Source: Anaerolineaceae bacterium (GTDB lineage Bacteria > Chloroflexota > Anaerolineae > Anaerolineales > UBA11657). Taken from it: a stretch of 64,000 bases of DNA. The position numbers and the translations under genes are program-made. This document shows, one piece after another, positions 17,449 through 26,414 of the stretch (its first letter is position 1; each line of letters begins with the position of its first letter). Where the stretch lies: NCBI GenBank assembly GCA_003569365.1, contig BGOS01000023.1:225807-289806 (forward strand), in the 5' to 3' direction. The notes under the pieces are model-generated. The model ran no database searches. It saw nothing but the letters and a program-made list of their open reading frames with translations, and was not told the origin of the DNA.

Positions 17449-17509
17449 TGGTGGAGAACTAATTCAGCTGCGCCGGTCCTCTGCAGCTGCGGGTTTCCAA
17501 ATGCGCAGG

Positions 17510-17689
17510 TCAGGCCTTCTTGTCCGAATTTTCTGCATTGGCATCGGTGCCTTCGCCAGCCTTCAGGCCCTTGCGAAACTCCGAGATGCCGCGCCCCAGC
17601 TCGCCGCCAATTTTTCCGATGCGGCCCACGCCAAAAAGCACAAGCACAATCACCAAAATAATAATCAGTTCAGTCGGTCCAAGTTTCAT
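17510..17689 (-). CDS. tatA: Twin-arginine translocase subunit TatA/TatE
   Basis: A 59-residue protein with one N-terminal membrane helix (ELIIILVIVLVLFGVGRI) followed by the amphipathic helix GKIGGELGRGISEFRKGLK and a charged tail, the classic TatA layout. It would oligomerise to form the pore for folded proteins carrying twin-Arg signals. AGGAG lies 7 bases before the ATG at 17689, which is therefore the start; a longer in-frame extension to 17743 has no ribosome site. It sits 61 bases from scpB on the same strand and may be the first gene of that run. tatC is not in the window. Confidence 0.95.
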   Translation of the reverse strand: MKLGPTELIIILVIVLVLFGVGRIGKIGGELGRGISEFRKGLKAGEGTDANAENSDKKA

Positions 17690-17898
17690 TTCATTGCTCC
17701 TATCTACAGCCCGCGGTTTCCGCGAGCGCATGTATTTTCGCACAAAAGCAGCAACTCCGCCTTGCCCGCAAAATGGTCAATTTCCGCTAATGCGCGCGGT
17801 ATACTGCGCCCAAGCGCCTGCCCGCGAAATAATCGGCGCTGCTGTAATTTTGCGCCGCGCCCTGAATTCCCCCCGCTCGCCTTGGCTGTGCTTCTAAT

Positions 17899-18957
17899 AT
17901 GAAGGTTTTACTCGTCAATGACTGCCCTGATCGGATGCGAATTTCCGATTTTTATCTGCAGGCGTTTCAGGAAATTGGATCTGAAGTTGAAGTACTGGAT
18001 CTTTACTATGCCGCAATGGACCGCGATGGCTTCGCGCGTGCTGGTGCCCCGCAAGCAGAGCTGGCTGCCGGCCGGCTGGCGAAACGCTTTTTGCGCCGCG
18101 CATGGAAGGTGCGCGCTGAAACGCGCGCGCGCCTGATGCAGCGTACGGCTGCGCTGCAGCCCGAGCTGGTGATTTTCATGGGCAATATTGAAGTGCCACT
18201 GGAACTTCTGCGGGAACTAAAGCAGCGCTGGCCGCATTGTTCGTTGTGCAACTTGCTGATGGAGCCCTTTCCTGTGGGCGATGCATCGCTGCGCACTGCT
18301 ATTCCTCTCTATGATTGCATATTCACGTTTTCCAAGTTTCAATTGGCGCAGCTTTACTGGTTCGGCGCGCAGAAGGCGGTGTGGCTGCCGTTTGGCATGG
18401 CGCCCGCGGTGCATCACCGGGTAACGCCGACTGCTGCGGAGCAAGCGCGCTTTGGCAGCGCCGTGGCGTACATGGGCACGTGGCAGCCGCACGTGGAGCT
18501 GTGGCTTGAGCCGCTCGCCGGCCAAGACCTGAAGATCTGGGGCAATCAGTGGTATCGATCCGCCGGGCCGGCGCAGCTAGTGTCCAAGTGGCAGGGCGAG
18601 GGCGCGGGCCTCTATCAAGACATGGCCAAAATTGTTGGCGCCAGCCGCGTCATCTTCAACATGGTGCGCTTTCATAACGGCAACGGGCATTCGATGAAAA
18701 CTTTTGAAATTCCGGCGTGCGGCGGGTTCATGCTTACCAATCGCACGGATGAGCAGCTTGAGTTTTTTGCCGAGGACGATGGCGCCGCTTATTACTCCAC
18801 TGCTGCGGAGCTGCTGGACAAGCTGAAGTTTTATCTGGGCCACGATGCCGCACGCAGCCAAATTGCTGAACGCGGCTATCAGCTGGCGCAGCAGCATTCT
18901 TATGGGGCGCGAGCGCGCCAAATTCTGGAAGCGCGCCGCGAGATTAGCAGCAACTGA
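17899..18957 (+). CDS. CgeB-like glycosyltransferase (GT-B fold)
   Basis: A 352-residue protein of the CgeB/spore maturation-type glycosyltransferase group. The N-terminal half has a Rossmann-like start (MKVLLVNDCPDRMR) and ELVIFMGNIEVPLELLRELKQ. The C-terminal half contains VAYMGTWQPHVELWLEPL, LKIWGNQWY and the conserved tail FNMVRFHNGNGHSMKTFEIPACGGFMLTNRTDE, with the acidic Glu of the F-E-[IA]-[PA]-A-C-G motif typical of GT4-related enzymes. There is no signal peptide, so it is cytoplasmic. No other glycan genes are adjacent, so donor and acceptor are unknown. The ATG lacks a clear ribosome site; TATACT at 17800-17805 is a possible -10 box. Confidence 0.8.
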   Translation: MKVLLVNDCPDRMRISDFYLQAFQEIGSEVEVLDLYYAAMDRDGFARAGAPQAELAAGRLAKRFLRRAWKVRAETRARLMQRTAALQPELVIFMGNIEVPLELLRELKQRWPHCSLCNLLMEPFPVGDASLRTAIPLYDCIFTFSKFQLAQLYWFGAQKAVWLPFGMAPAVHHRVTPTAAEQARFGSAVAYMGTWQPHVELWLEPLAGQDLKIWGNQWYRSAGPAQLVSKWQGEGAGLYQDMAKIVGASRVIFNMVRFHNGNGHSMKTFEIPACGGFMLTNRTDEQLEFFAEDDGAAYYSTAAELLDKLKFYLGHDAARSQIAERGYQLAQQHSYGARARQILEARREISSN

Positions 18958-19023
18958 AATGATGCGGGGCGGGCCGCGCACAGCGCCCGCAATCTGTGGC
19001 GCAGGCTGCGGTGCAGCCAGCGC

Positions 19024-20100
19024 CTACAGTATGAGCGCAGCGGGTGCTGCCGGGCGCGACTGAATTGGAACGTGCTGCTGGCTGCCCGATGCAATTTCAA
19101 ACGCAGCCATCAGCTCCACAACATGCGCAGCCAGCTCGCCGCTGGCGCGGTGCGGCTCGCCGCTGGCAATGCTGCGCGCCATATCCACCACGCCCACTCC
19201 GCGCTGGATGTCAGCGCGTCCCTCCAGCTTCAGGTCGCGCCACTCGCCCGTGGCCGCCTGCCACACGCGCACTGGTCCGCCAAATGTATTTGGATCTGCC
19301 ACGGCGAGTGTGCCGAGCGTGCCGTAGATTTCAAGCACGGGCAGGTTGTGGCGCCACACATCAAAGCTCATCACAACTGTGGCAATTGCACCGCCGTGAA
19401 AATCAACAGTGCCGGTGATGTGCGTGGCAACGCTGACCGGCAGCACCTGGCCCTTGATGGCTTCATGTGCGGCGATGCGCTGCTCAAACGTGCGCTTGCT
19501 TGCGCCGGTAACGCGCCGGGCCGGGCCCAGCAGGTTTACTAATGTTGTTAAGTAGTAAGGTCCCATGTCAAACATCGGTCCGCCGCCCAGCTGGTAATAA
19601 AAGCCGGGGTTGGGGTGCCAGCTCTCGTGTCCGTGGCACACCATAAAGGCACTTGCTGCCACGGGGTCGCCAATCAGGCCGGTGTCGATTGCGTGGCGCG
19701 CAGTTTGCCCGCCCGCGCCCAGAAACGTGTCTGGCGCGCAGCCCACGCGCCGGTCATTGGCTGCTGCCACATTCAAAATCAGGCGCGCATCGGAGGGTGT
19801 GAGAGCCAGCGGCTTCTCGCTGTAGACGTGCTTGCCCGCCTGCACCACTTGCAGGCTCACTGCTACATGTGCTGCGGGCACCGTTAGGTTTATTACAAGG
19901 TCGATCTCCGGGTTCAGCAGCAGGTCCGCCACAGTCTGGGCGCGCAGCTGGTGCGCAGCTGCAAACTGTAGCGCGCGTTCTGCATCCACATCTGCGCAAG
20001 CCACAATGCGCACGTCTGCTGGAAAGTGGGCACAGCCCGTAATGTAAGCCGGTGCAATGTTGCCGCAGCCAATCAGTCCGATGTTCATGGGTAGGTTCAT
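19024..20100 (-). CDS. Gfo/Idh/MocA-family NAD(P)-dependent oxidoreductase
   Basis: A 358-residue cytoplasmic dehydrogenase of the glucose-fructose oxidoreductase / inositol dehydrogenase type. The Rossmann fold begins NIGLIGCGNIAPAY, and the catalytic-region motif EKPLALTPSDA is present. The C-terminal beta-sheet domain includes GGGPMFDMGPYYLTTLVNLLG. It begins 10 bases after the ThuA gene, and such pairs usually act together on unusual sugars or polyols. An alternative start is the ATG at 20088. The substrate is unknown; the adjacent PfkB kinases and MFS transporter suggest carbohydrate use. Confidence 0.9.
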   Translation of the reverse strand: MNLPMNIGLIGCGNIAPAYITGCAHFPADVRIVACADVDAERALQFAAAHQLRAQTVADLLLNPEIDLVINLTVPAAHVAVSLQVVQAGKHVYSEKPLALTPSDARLILNVAAANDRRVGCAPDTFLGAGGQTARHAIDTGLIGDPVAASAFMVCHGHESWHPNPGFYYQLGGGPMFDMGPYYLTTLVNLLGPARRVTGASKRTFEQRIAAHEAIKGQVLPVSVATHITGTVDFHGGAIATVVMSFDVWRHNLPVLEIYGTLGTLAVADPNTFGGPVRVWQAATGEWRDLKLEGRADIQRGVGVVDMARSIASGEPHRASGELAAHVVELMAAFEIASGSQQHVPIQSRPAAPAALIL

Positions 20101-20110
20101 CTCCGTTGGG

Positions 20111-20758
20111 TTAGCGGCTGGCCCACAGCAGGCCGCGCTTCACAATCTCGCGCGCCTCGGGTACATCAAAGTCCGCGAGGACATGCCCGAGCGCGCAGTA
20201 GGCAACGCGGCCGGCGCCCCACTGGCGCGTCCATGCCACCGGCATCACGGTGCCGGCAATCCACGGCGCATGTGCGCCGTCAAATGTTGTGGTGGCAAGC
20301 ACCTGGTTGTGGGGGTCAACGTGCATGTAGTACTGCTCGGAGTGCATCGCGAAGCCGGCCAGGCCGGCGGTAATCGGGTGCGTATGGTTGCTGATGTCTA
20401 CGCGATAGTCAATGATGTTGCCCGGATGCGCCACCCATTGGCCGCCAACCATGAACTGGTAGTCAGTGTTATCACGGAACGCATCAGCCATGCCGCCGTG
20501 CCAGCCGGCAAGGCCAACGCCGCCATGTACAGCTGCCTGCAAGTTGCGGCAATGCTCGGCTGGCAGTGCGCTCATCGTCCACACTGGCACAATCAAATCC
20601 AGCCGGCTCAAGCGCGCAGAATCAAGCAGCACATCCAGCGTCAGCGCAGTTTCGCACTCGAAATCTTGCGCAGCCAACAGCGCACTAAAGAGCGCCGCGG
20701 TTTCATGGGGCTGATGCCCGTCCCAGCCACCGGCCAAAAACAGTGCAGACTTTTTCAT
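20111..20758 (-). CDS. ThuA-like protein
   Basis: A 215-residue protein of the trehalose-utilization (ThuA) family, which has a class I glutamine-amidotransferase-like fold. Visible features are the start [20 protein letters not shown], the central [16 protein letters not shown] and the later [20 protein letters not shown] and [20 protein letters not shown], all typical of ThuA. Members take part in modifying disaccharides to their 3-keto forms together with Gfo/Idh/MocA dehydrogenases. That dehydrogenase is encoded 10 bases downstream here. GGGAG lies 7 bases before the ATG. The exact substrate is unknown. Confidence 0.88.
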   Translation of the reverse strand: MKKSALFLAGGWDGHQPHETAALFSALLAAQDFECETALTLDVLLDSARLSRLDLIVPVWTMSALPAEHCRNLQAAVHGGVGLAGWHGGMADAFRDNTDYQFMVGGQWVAHPGNIIDYRVDISNHTHPITAGLAGFAMHSEQYYMHVDPHNQVLATTTFDGAHAPWIAGTVMPVAWTRQWGAGRVAYCALGHVLADFDVPEAREIVKRGLLWASR

Positions 20759-20814
20759 CGGTTACTCCCGGAAGATTCTAATTGCAAAAGCTTGGCTGGC
20801 ATTCGCATGGCATC

Positions 20815-21554
20815 TTACAACAGCCAGTAGCCGGTGAGCAAAGCAGTTGCGGTCACGGTCAGGTTGTCCACATCCGGCAGCGGCAGCGCCTCTACAAGTG
20901 TGGCAGCCAGCGTGACTGCGGCTATAGCCAGCAAGCTGTGCGGCAGAGTATTTGCAAGCGTGTAGTTGCCGAGCGCAGCAAATAGCAGCACGAAGACCGC
21001 TGCAAAAATGAAACTGCCGCCAAACATGGCTGCTGAACCAGCCCAGCTTTTGCCGGTGTTGAAGGGCAGGCGGATGGTGCCATAGCGCCGGCCGGCAATA
21101 TCGGCGAGGCCGTCACCACCGCAGAGCAGCATCAGCGCCAGAATGCCGAGCGGCGAGTGGCGCCAGAAGATCACGGTGCAAACCACAAACGCAAGTCCGT
21201 AGAGCAGCGGCCGCGCAGCATTTCGCGGTGGTTGCCAGTGCGCGTGATAGCGCGGACTGCGGCATCATCTTGCATCCAACCGAGGCCCACCAGCGCAAAC
21301 TGACCGGTGATTGCCAGCGGCACCAGCGCGGCAAGCCACGCAGCGTAGGGCGCGTTGCTGAAAAGATTCCAGCATAAGAGGTAGGGTGGCCCGGTGCCAA
21401 TGTGAATGATTTTGCGGCTGAGCTTTTGCGCAAGCCAACCGCGGGCAACCAGCCAATCCACAAAGCGCAGCCACAGCAGTGAAACTGAAAAAGTGATGGC
21501 GGTGGCCACGGCATCCTGCATTATCGGGTTGGGCAGTAAATTGGATAGCCACAT
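20815..21554 (-). pseudogene. Phytol/dolichol-kinase-like (CTP transferase family) membrane protein, frameshifted
   Basis: Two frames together encode one polytopic membrane protein of about 246 residues. The N-terminal part (from ATG 21554) has RKIIHIGTGPPYLLCWNLF and ends its conserved stretch at TGNHREMLRG. The C-terminal part resumes in another frame with VCTVIFWRHSPLGILALMLLCGGDGLADIAGRRYG, the signature of VTE5/dolichol kinase-type CTP-dependent kinases. Restoring one base where GG stands at 21209-21210 (GGG) joins them into RGPLLYGLAFVVCTV. The gene starts 8 bases after the MFS stop and is therefore in its operon. The break is a single-base homopolymer deletion, so this may be a sequence error rather than decay. 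A role in phosphorylating isoprenoid alcohols is family-based inference. Confidence 0.8.
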
Positions 21555-21562
21555 CAGCGCTG

Positions 21563-22915
21563 CTACTCCACGAGCGCGATTTGGTGCGCTGTGTCGTTTG
21601 ATTGGGTGGTGGTCGAAAATTGCCACAGCAATGCGCCCGCTGCGAACATCAGCAAGCCGCTGGCAGCCAGCCCCATGCGCACACTCGCCACCTGCGCGAG
21701 CAGTGGCCCGAGCAGCACGCCCACCAGAATGCCGAGGTTCAACACAAGATTGTGCAATGCCATGTATGCCGGACGGTCTGCTTCCGCAGCGCGATCCATC
21801 AAATGCGTATGCAAGGCGCTTCCGCCAAGCCCCCAGCCGATGCCGCCGATGAGCGCACCCAGCCAGATGGTTTTGGCGCCGATTGCGAGTGCGCCGAGCA
21901 GCGGATGCGCGCCGTAGATGAGGGCGGCCGCCAGCATGATTGCGCGAAAGCCAAAGCGCGAGGCAAGGCGCCCAATCTGCAGCGATGACAAAACCATCGC
22001 GCCATGAAACAGGGTGGTTGCAATGCTGATGGTGCCATCCGTGAAGCGCAGGTCGTTTACAAATAAAATTGGAAAGAGCGCAACTGGCATGAGCTGGGCG
22101 ATGTAGAAGATGAGGTACGCAAACATGAGGCGGCCGTACGAGCTGCGCAGCAGATCCCAGCGCAGCAGCGGGCGCCCATTTCCGCGCAGGAGAAAGCGCA
22201 GGCCCGTACTGGAGCGCATGGGATTCAGTGCGCGCAGCATTCCGACTGCGGTGCCGCCTTCAAGCAATCCGCCGCCGGCATTGGGCGCGGGCTGCAACTC
22301 GTCGGGCTGTGGCACGCGCAAGCTGGCAACATGGTAAGTGGTGACGAGGCTGCCAAGGCCGCCCAGTAAAAACACAATTTGGTAGTTCAACGGAAATGGG
22401 ATGTGATCCAGCAGCTGGCCCGCCAAAAGGGCTGAGACGGTGATGCTGGCTGCCACCAATGCTACGCGCCTGCCACTAATAATGAGGCGCCATTGCGGCG
22501 GTACCACCTGCGCATATTGCGCGTTGAAACCAATCACAAAGGCGGTGCCGGGGATGGCCATTACTAGCGTGATGACTGCAAGCGCAAGCGGCTGTGAGCT
22601 GTTGGCCAGCCACAGCGGAAGGGTGGCCATCAGAAAGTAGGGCAGGCGGTGGTACAACGCCGACCGTGACACCGGGCCATGCAGCGGGCGCTGCTCAAGC
22701 CAGCGCGCAATGGGCAGCGAGAGCAGCAGGTTCACTGCCGCGGGCGCGCTGGTGATGAATGCAATCTGGAAGGTGGTGGCGCCGAGGCGCGCGGCGTAAA
22801 CGTTTAGAAACGCAATTGCGGTGCCGTGCAGCACGCCATACCAGATCACATCGCCATAAATGTGCCTGAAGTTGGACCGCTGCAAAGCGGTCAGGGCCGG
22901 CAAATTATTTGTCAT
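21563..22915 (-). CDS. Major facilitator superfamily transporter
   Basis: A 450-residue polytopic membrane protein with 10-12 predicted helices in two halves. Examples are VIWYGVLHGTAIAFLNVYAARLG at the start, PLALAVITLVMAIPGTAFVIGF in the first half, and WLGALIGGIGWGLGGSALHTHLMDRA in the second. The central cytoplasmic loop (about residues 215-265) is rich in Pro, Gly and Arg. The ATG at 22915 is chosen because the upstream extension is Pro/Arg-rich and atypical. It precedes the phytol-kinase-like gene by 8 bases and follows the PfkB genes on the same strand. The substrate is unknown. Confidence 0.85.
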   Translation of the reverse strand: MTNNLPALTALQRSNFRHIYGDVIWYGVLHGTAIAFLNVYAARLGATTFQIAFITSAPAAVNLLLSLPIARWLEQRPLHGPVSRSALYHRLPYFLMATLPLWLANSSQPLALAVITLVMAIPGTAFVIGFNAQYAQVVPPQWRLIISGRRVALVAASITVSALLAGQLLDHIPFPLNYQIVFLLGGLGSLVTTYHVASLRVPQPDELQPAPNAGGGLLEGGTAVGMLRALNPMRSSTGLRFLLRGNGRPLLRWDLLRSSYGRLMFAYLIFYIAQLMPVALFPILFVNDLRFTDGTISIATTLFHGAMVLSSLQIGRLASRFGFRAIMLAAALIYGAHPLLGALAIGAKTIWLGALIGGIGWGLGGSALHTHLMDRAAEADRPAYMALHNLVLNLGILVGVLLGPLLAQVASVRMGLAASGLLMFAAGALLWQFSTTTQSNDTAHQIALVE

Positions 22916-23050
22916 CAGTCGCGTAGGGAGCGGGCGGCGGGGGCGGGGGCAAGGGCGCTGGCGGACTTGAATGCTAAGCAGTGGCGGCGGTTGGCAGCAG
23001 TGGCCGAGGCCACTCGCCGAAATTATATGCAATGCGGCGAGCTCTCAAAT

Positions 23051-23974
23051 TTAGTTGACAACGCTTGTTGAGTGCAACGCGCGCTGCAGGCGGCGCTGCG
23101 CTTCTGCGCCAAGGGTGGCCGGTGCCGGGGGCAGGCCGGGCTGCTCCAGCATGAAGCTCGCTGCGACCGTGCCGTAAGCCGCTGCGCTGGCTGCATCGGC
23201 AGTTGCTGCCCAGCCGGCCAGAAAGCCGCCACAGAATGCGTTGCCCGCGCCAAGCGGCTGCGTTGCGATGCGCACCTCAAGTGCGGGCAAGTGGAGCGCG
23301 GGTTGGTTTGGCGCGCAAACCAGCACGCCGGCAGCGCCCATGCGCAGTGCAATCACCCGGCCGCCGAGTTCAATCAGGCGTTGGGCCAGTAACAGTGGCT
23401 CACCCGCACCCACAAGCGATTCTGCTTCGCGCAGGTTGGGTGAAAAAATGTCTGCGAGCTGCAGCCATGTGCGCACTGCTGCTGGTGATGGCGGGCTGGG
23501 GGCGGCGCGCCATGTCTCGATGCTAAGCACGCGCGTGATTGCGCGCAGCGCCTGCAGGCGCTGCAGGTTTGGTTCTTCCGGGTGGATGCCAGTGTGCAAG
23601 CCTTGCAGGCTGCGGTGCGTGGCTGGCAGCGTGGCGGTATCAAGCGCCAGGTTGACCGGCAGGGCGCTGCTTGGGGAACGCCAAACTTGGGTATGGCGCC
23701 CGTCGGCTTCCAGCAATTGCCACGCGCGCAGAGTGGGCTGTGCAGTTTGGCGCACAGCGCTGGTATCAATGCCGGCAGCCTGCAGCCAATCACGCGCCGT
23801 TTGCGGGAAATCCGCACCCACGCCGGCAGCCAAGCCCACGCGTTCTGACCAGAGGCGCATGCCAAAAGCAGTTTGCGGTCCACCGCCGCCAAGCAGCCCC
23901 ATCTGGGTGGTCCCATCTGCCAGCACTAAATCATCAATGATTATTCCAAGTGCGAGCAGATCAACGGGAGGCAT
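23051..23974 (-). CDS. PfkB-family sugar kinase homologue with Asp-to-Asn change in the active site
   Basis: A 307-residue member of the ribokinase/PfkB family, first of three in a row. The fold is recognisable from LALGIIIDDLV, GGGGPQTAFGMRLW (first substrate motif), DIFSPNLREAESLVG and RVIALRMGAAGVLVC. The second PfkB signature, normally DTTGAGDxF, here reads QPLGAGNAFCGGF: the catalytic base Asp is Asn (codon AAC at about 23245). Family knowledge says this Asp deprotonates the sugar hydroxyl, so activity may be lost or changed. The frame is intact over its whole length, so it is not a simple pseudogene. It lies 83 bases from the next pfkB gene. Confidence 0.88.
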   Translation of the reverse strand: MPPVDLLALGIIIDDLVLADGTTQMGLLGGGGPQTAFGMRLWSERVGLAAGVGADFPQTARDWLQAAGIDTSAVRQTAQPTLRAWQLLEADGRHTQVWRSPSSALPVNLALDTATLPATHRSLQGLHTGIHPEEPNLQRLQALRAITRVLSIETWRAAPSPPSPAAVRTWLQLADIFSPNLREAESLVGAGEPLLLAQRLIELGGRVIALRMGAAGVLVCAPNQPALHLPALEVRIATQPLGAGNAFCGGFLAGWAATADAASAAAYGTVAASFMLEQPGLPPAPATLGAEAQRRLQRALHSTSVVN

Positions 23975-24057
23975 GGTTGGTTATTGCGCAGACAGCGAAA
24001 CGCGGTTGCAGGTTTTTTGGAAAGGGAAGTTTTATGGGGCGGCGCAGTTGTGCGGCG

Positions 24058-25011
24058 CTACGCCGGCCATGGCAGCGCTGCGCCATTGGCTTGCAGCAGC
24101 TGCCGGATCTCCGCAAGCGTTGGCACCTGCCGGCCGGTGCCCAGCTTGGCGGCTTTGGCAGCGCCGGCAGCATTTGCAAGCATGGCTTGCTGCGCAGGCG
24201 GCCATGCGTGCACCGCAGCGTAGAGAAAGCCGGCCGCAAATGTGTCCCCGCAGCCGGTGGTGTCCAAGACCGGCACGGCGTAGCCATTTTGCAAATGTTG
24301 GCTGCTGCGCGAATAGGTTCGGCTGCCGGCGGCACCGCACTTTACGCAAACCACTGCCGGTCCCTGGCCGAGAATTGTTTGCACCGCAGCGGCGCCGGCC
24401 TGGCCGCCAGACAGCAGCGGCAGCTCATCTTCAGTAAGCAGCACAGCGTGCGTGCATTTTAGGATGCGGGCAACGTCCAGCTTCTCAAAGCCCTGCAGGT
24501 CCGGGCCGGGATCAAAGTACACGGGCACGCCCTGCGCATGCGCATATTCGAGGGCAACCAGCATAGGCGCACGCAAGCGCTGCTCTTGCAGGCCATAGCC
24601 CCACGCCATCAATGCCGCGCAGCCGTCAATGGCAGCGCACCAGTCCGCCTCCAGCGTAAGCTGCGGGCCGGTGCCATGCGCAAAGACGAAAACATTTTGC
24701 GCCCCGGCATCAACCAACACATTTACCACCGTTGTAGTGCCGCCGGCTTGAACGCGCACCGCTGCGGTTGCAACGCCTTCGTCGGCCAGTGCCTGTAAAA
24801 CCATGGGCCCGATGCCGTCTGCGCCAACCACGCCGAGTGCCGTCACCTGCAGCCCGAGGCGCGCAGCCGCAATCATGAAGTTGCTGGAGCCACCGGGCTC
24901 CATGCTGGCGCGTGCCACTTGCTGGTGCTCCCCGGCGACAACCGGAAAGGTCACCGCCGCGCTGATCACATCAACGCTGATGTCGCCAATGGAGACAATG
25001 CGCGGCTGCAT
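24058..25011 (-). CDS. PfkB-family carbohydrate kinase (ribokinase-like)
   Basis: A 317-residue cytoplasmic sugar kinase. It opens MQPRIVSIGDISVDVIS and has the substrate motif EPGGSSNFMIAAARLGLQVTALG; the ATP/catalytic motif is DTTGCGDTFAAGFLYA, with the catalytic Asp intact. YFDPGPDLQ and LLTEDELPLLSG are also typical. The ATG at 25011 lies 5 bases after the stop of the upstream pfkB gene; the longer open frame upstream is coding sequence of that gene read in another phase. With nucleoside uptake and IunH hydrolases further along, ribose or another pentose is a plausible substrate, but this is inference. Confidence 0.9.
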   Translation of the reverse strand: MQPRIVSIGDISVDVISAAVTFPVVAGEHQQVARASMEPGGSSNFMIAAARLGLQVTALGVVGADGIGPMVLQALADEGVATAAVRVQAGGTTTVVNVLVDAGAQNVFVFAHGTGPQLTLEADWCAAIDGCAALMAWGYGLQEQRLRAPMLVALEYAHAQGVPVYFDPGPDLQGFEKLDVARILKCTHAVLLTEDELPLLSGGQAGAAAVQTILGQGPAVVCVKCGAAGSRTYSRSSQHLQNGYAVPVLDTTGCGDTFAAGFLYAAVHAWPPAQQAMLANAAGAAKAAKLGTGRQVPTLAEIRQLLQANGAALPWPA

Positions 25012-25016
25012 AGAGT

Positions 25017-26057
25017 TCACGCGGGCAGCGCCTGCAAAGTTAGGGCAGCTTGCACTGCCTGCAGCGCGACGGGATCCAGCGTGGCGCGGTGCGCATGCAG
25101 CAGCTTGAGAACGGCTGCCGCGCCCGGCAGCTGCGGGCCGGCACCGGGCGTGGAAACTGCAAGCGCACCAAGCGCATTCGCCAGCATGCCGGCGGCGTTT
25201 AGGTTGAGGCTGCAGCTTTGCGCAAACAACAGGCCGGCACAAAATGCGTCGCCCGCGCCCGTGCTGTCAATCTCGGCCACATCAAAACCCGGCACGCGCA
25301 CGCGCAGGTTTATGCCGGCAAGCAGGCAGCCCGCTGCGCCAAGCTTGATGGCAGCACAGCGCACTCCCCGTGCCAACAATGCATCAGCCACCGCGTCCGG
25401 CTGCTCCATTTTCAGCAGCGCGGATGCCTCGCGCATGCCGATGGTGCAGAGCGCCAGTTCCGGCAGCAGCCGGAGAATCTCTTGCGGGCAGAGTTGGGCT
25501 GCGGCGAGGCCGGCATCCAAGTGCAGCGCACATTTGTTGGCGCGCGCCAATTCAACCAGGCGCCAAGCTGCACTGCGCCCGGGTTCGGTTAGGAACGGAT
25601 GGCCGGAAAGATAAACAAGGTCGGAGCGATTCAGGGCTGTGGCGGAAATGTCGGCGGGCAGCAGTTGTGCATTGGCGCCGCGTGCGCAAAACATTGTGCG
25701 TTCGGCATCTGGCGTTACGGCAATGAAGATTAAGCCGGTGCTGGCGTTTGTCTTGTGCAGCACCAGTGCCGTATTCACGCCGGCTTGTGCCAGCGCGCGC
25801 AGCGCATGCTCGGCCCACGGGTCCGTGCCCACCGCCGAGATGATGGCAGTTGGCAGTCCGAGTTGCGCGAGCACGCAGGCCGTGTTGGCGGCGGTGCCAC
25901 CCAGCTGCCAAGCAGCGCCTGGCGCTTGCGCATCGCTGCCGGGAGGCGGGTACGCGGCTACCGGCATGCTAATGTCGATGTTGATATCGCCGAGCAGCAC
26001 GGCGCGCTGCGGGGCGGGCTGCATCTGCGCCTTGATTGTCGAGTTCATTGCTGGCAT
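25017..26057 (-). CDS. PfkB-family carbohydrate kinase (ribokinase/nucleoside-kinase-like)
   Basis: A 346-residue cytoplasmic kinase. Motifs: RAVLLGDINIDISMPV, the first PfkB box WQLGGTAANTACVLAQLGLPTAIISAVG, a VYLSGHPFL strand, and the second box EIDSTGAGDAFCAGLLFA with catalytic Asp. It is the promoter-proximal gene of a leftward run of three kinases, an MFS transporter, the phytol-kinase-like gene, ThuA and Gfo/Idh. Alternative start: the ATG four codons in (26048). Compared with the second kinase it keeps more of the ribokinase-type pattern (substrate-proximal Gly-Gly and Asn). Confidence 0.9.
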   Translation of the reverse strand: MPAMNSTIKAQMQPAPQRAVLLGDINIDISMPVAAYPPPGSDAQAPGAAWQLGGTAANTACVLAQLGLPTAIISAVGTDPWAEHALRALAQAGVNTALVLHKTNASTGLIFIAVTPDAERTMFCARGANAQLLPADISATALNRSDLVYLSGHPFLTEPGRSAAWRLVELARANKCALHLDAGLAAAQLCPQEILRLLPELALCTIGMREASALLKMEQPDAVADALLARGVRCAAIKLGAAGCLLAGINLRVRVPGFDVAEIDSTGAGDAFCAGLLFAQSCSLNLNAAGMLANALGALAVSTPGAGPQLPGAAAVLKLLHAHRATLDPVALQAVQAALTLQALPA

Positions 26058-26414
26058 CTATCAGGTAATTGTACGTGGATGCAGTGGTGGTATTTGTAGT
26101 GCGGCAAGTTTGCAAGCTGTGGCTTTAATTGCGGCTGGCGTGCGGGGAAGGCGGCCACCTTCAAGCTTGCGGGACCGAATTGGGGCGGCAATCTTGCATG
26201 GTTACGTTCGGGGGTGGATGGATGCGCTACTGTTCCCAATCTAATCGTCCGCTGATTGCCCAACTCCGCTACCGCGTAACCTTGCGGTGAATGTACTGGC
26301 GTGCAGCAGTACAGTAGTCAGTGATGCACTTGGCCACTTGAGCGTACAATCTACATCAGCCAGGGTTTGCATTCCACCATCGGGTGTGCCGGTTTCAATC
26401 AACTAAGGAAAATA
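26058..26414. promoter_or_regulatory. Divergent intergenic region between pfkB and the methyltransferase
   Basis: About 357 bases with no gene. TACAAT boxes face both ways: on the minus strand about 25 bases before the kinase start, and on the plus strand at 26346-26351 ahead of the methyltransferase. Neither has a convincing -35 box. No clear operator palindrome was seen. Confidence 0.35.
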
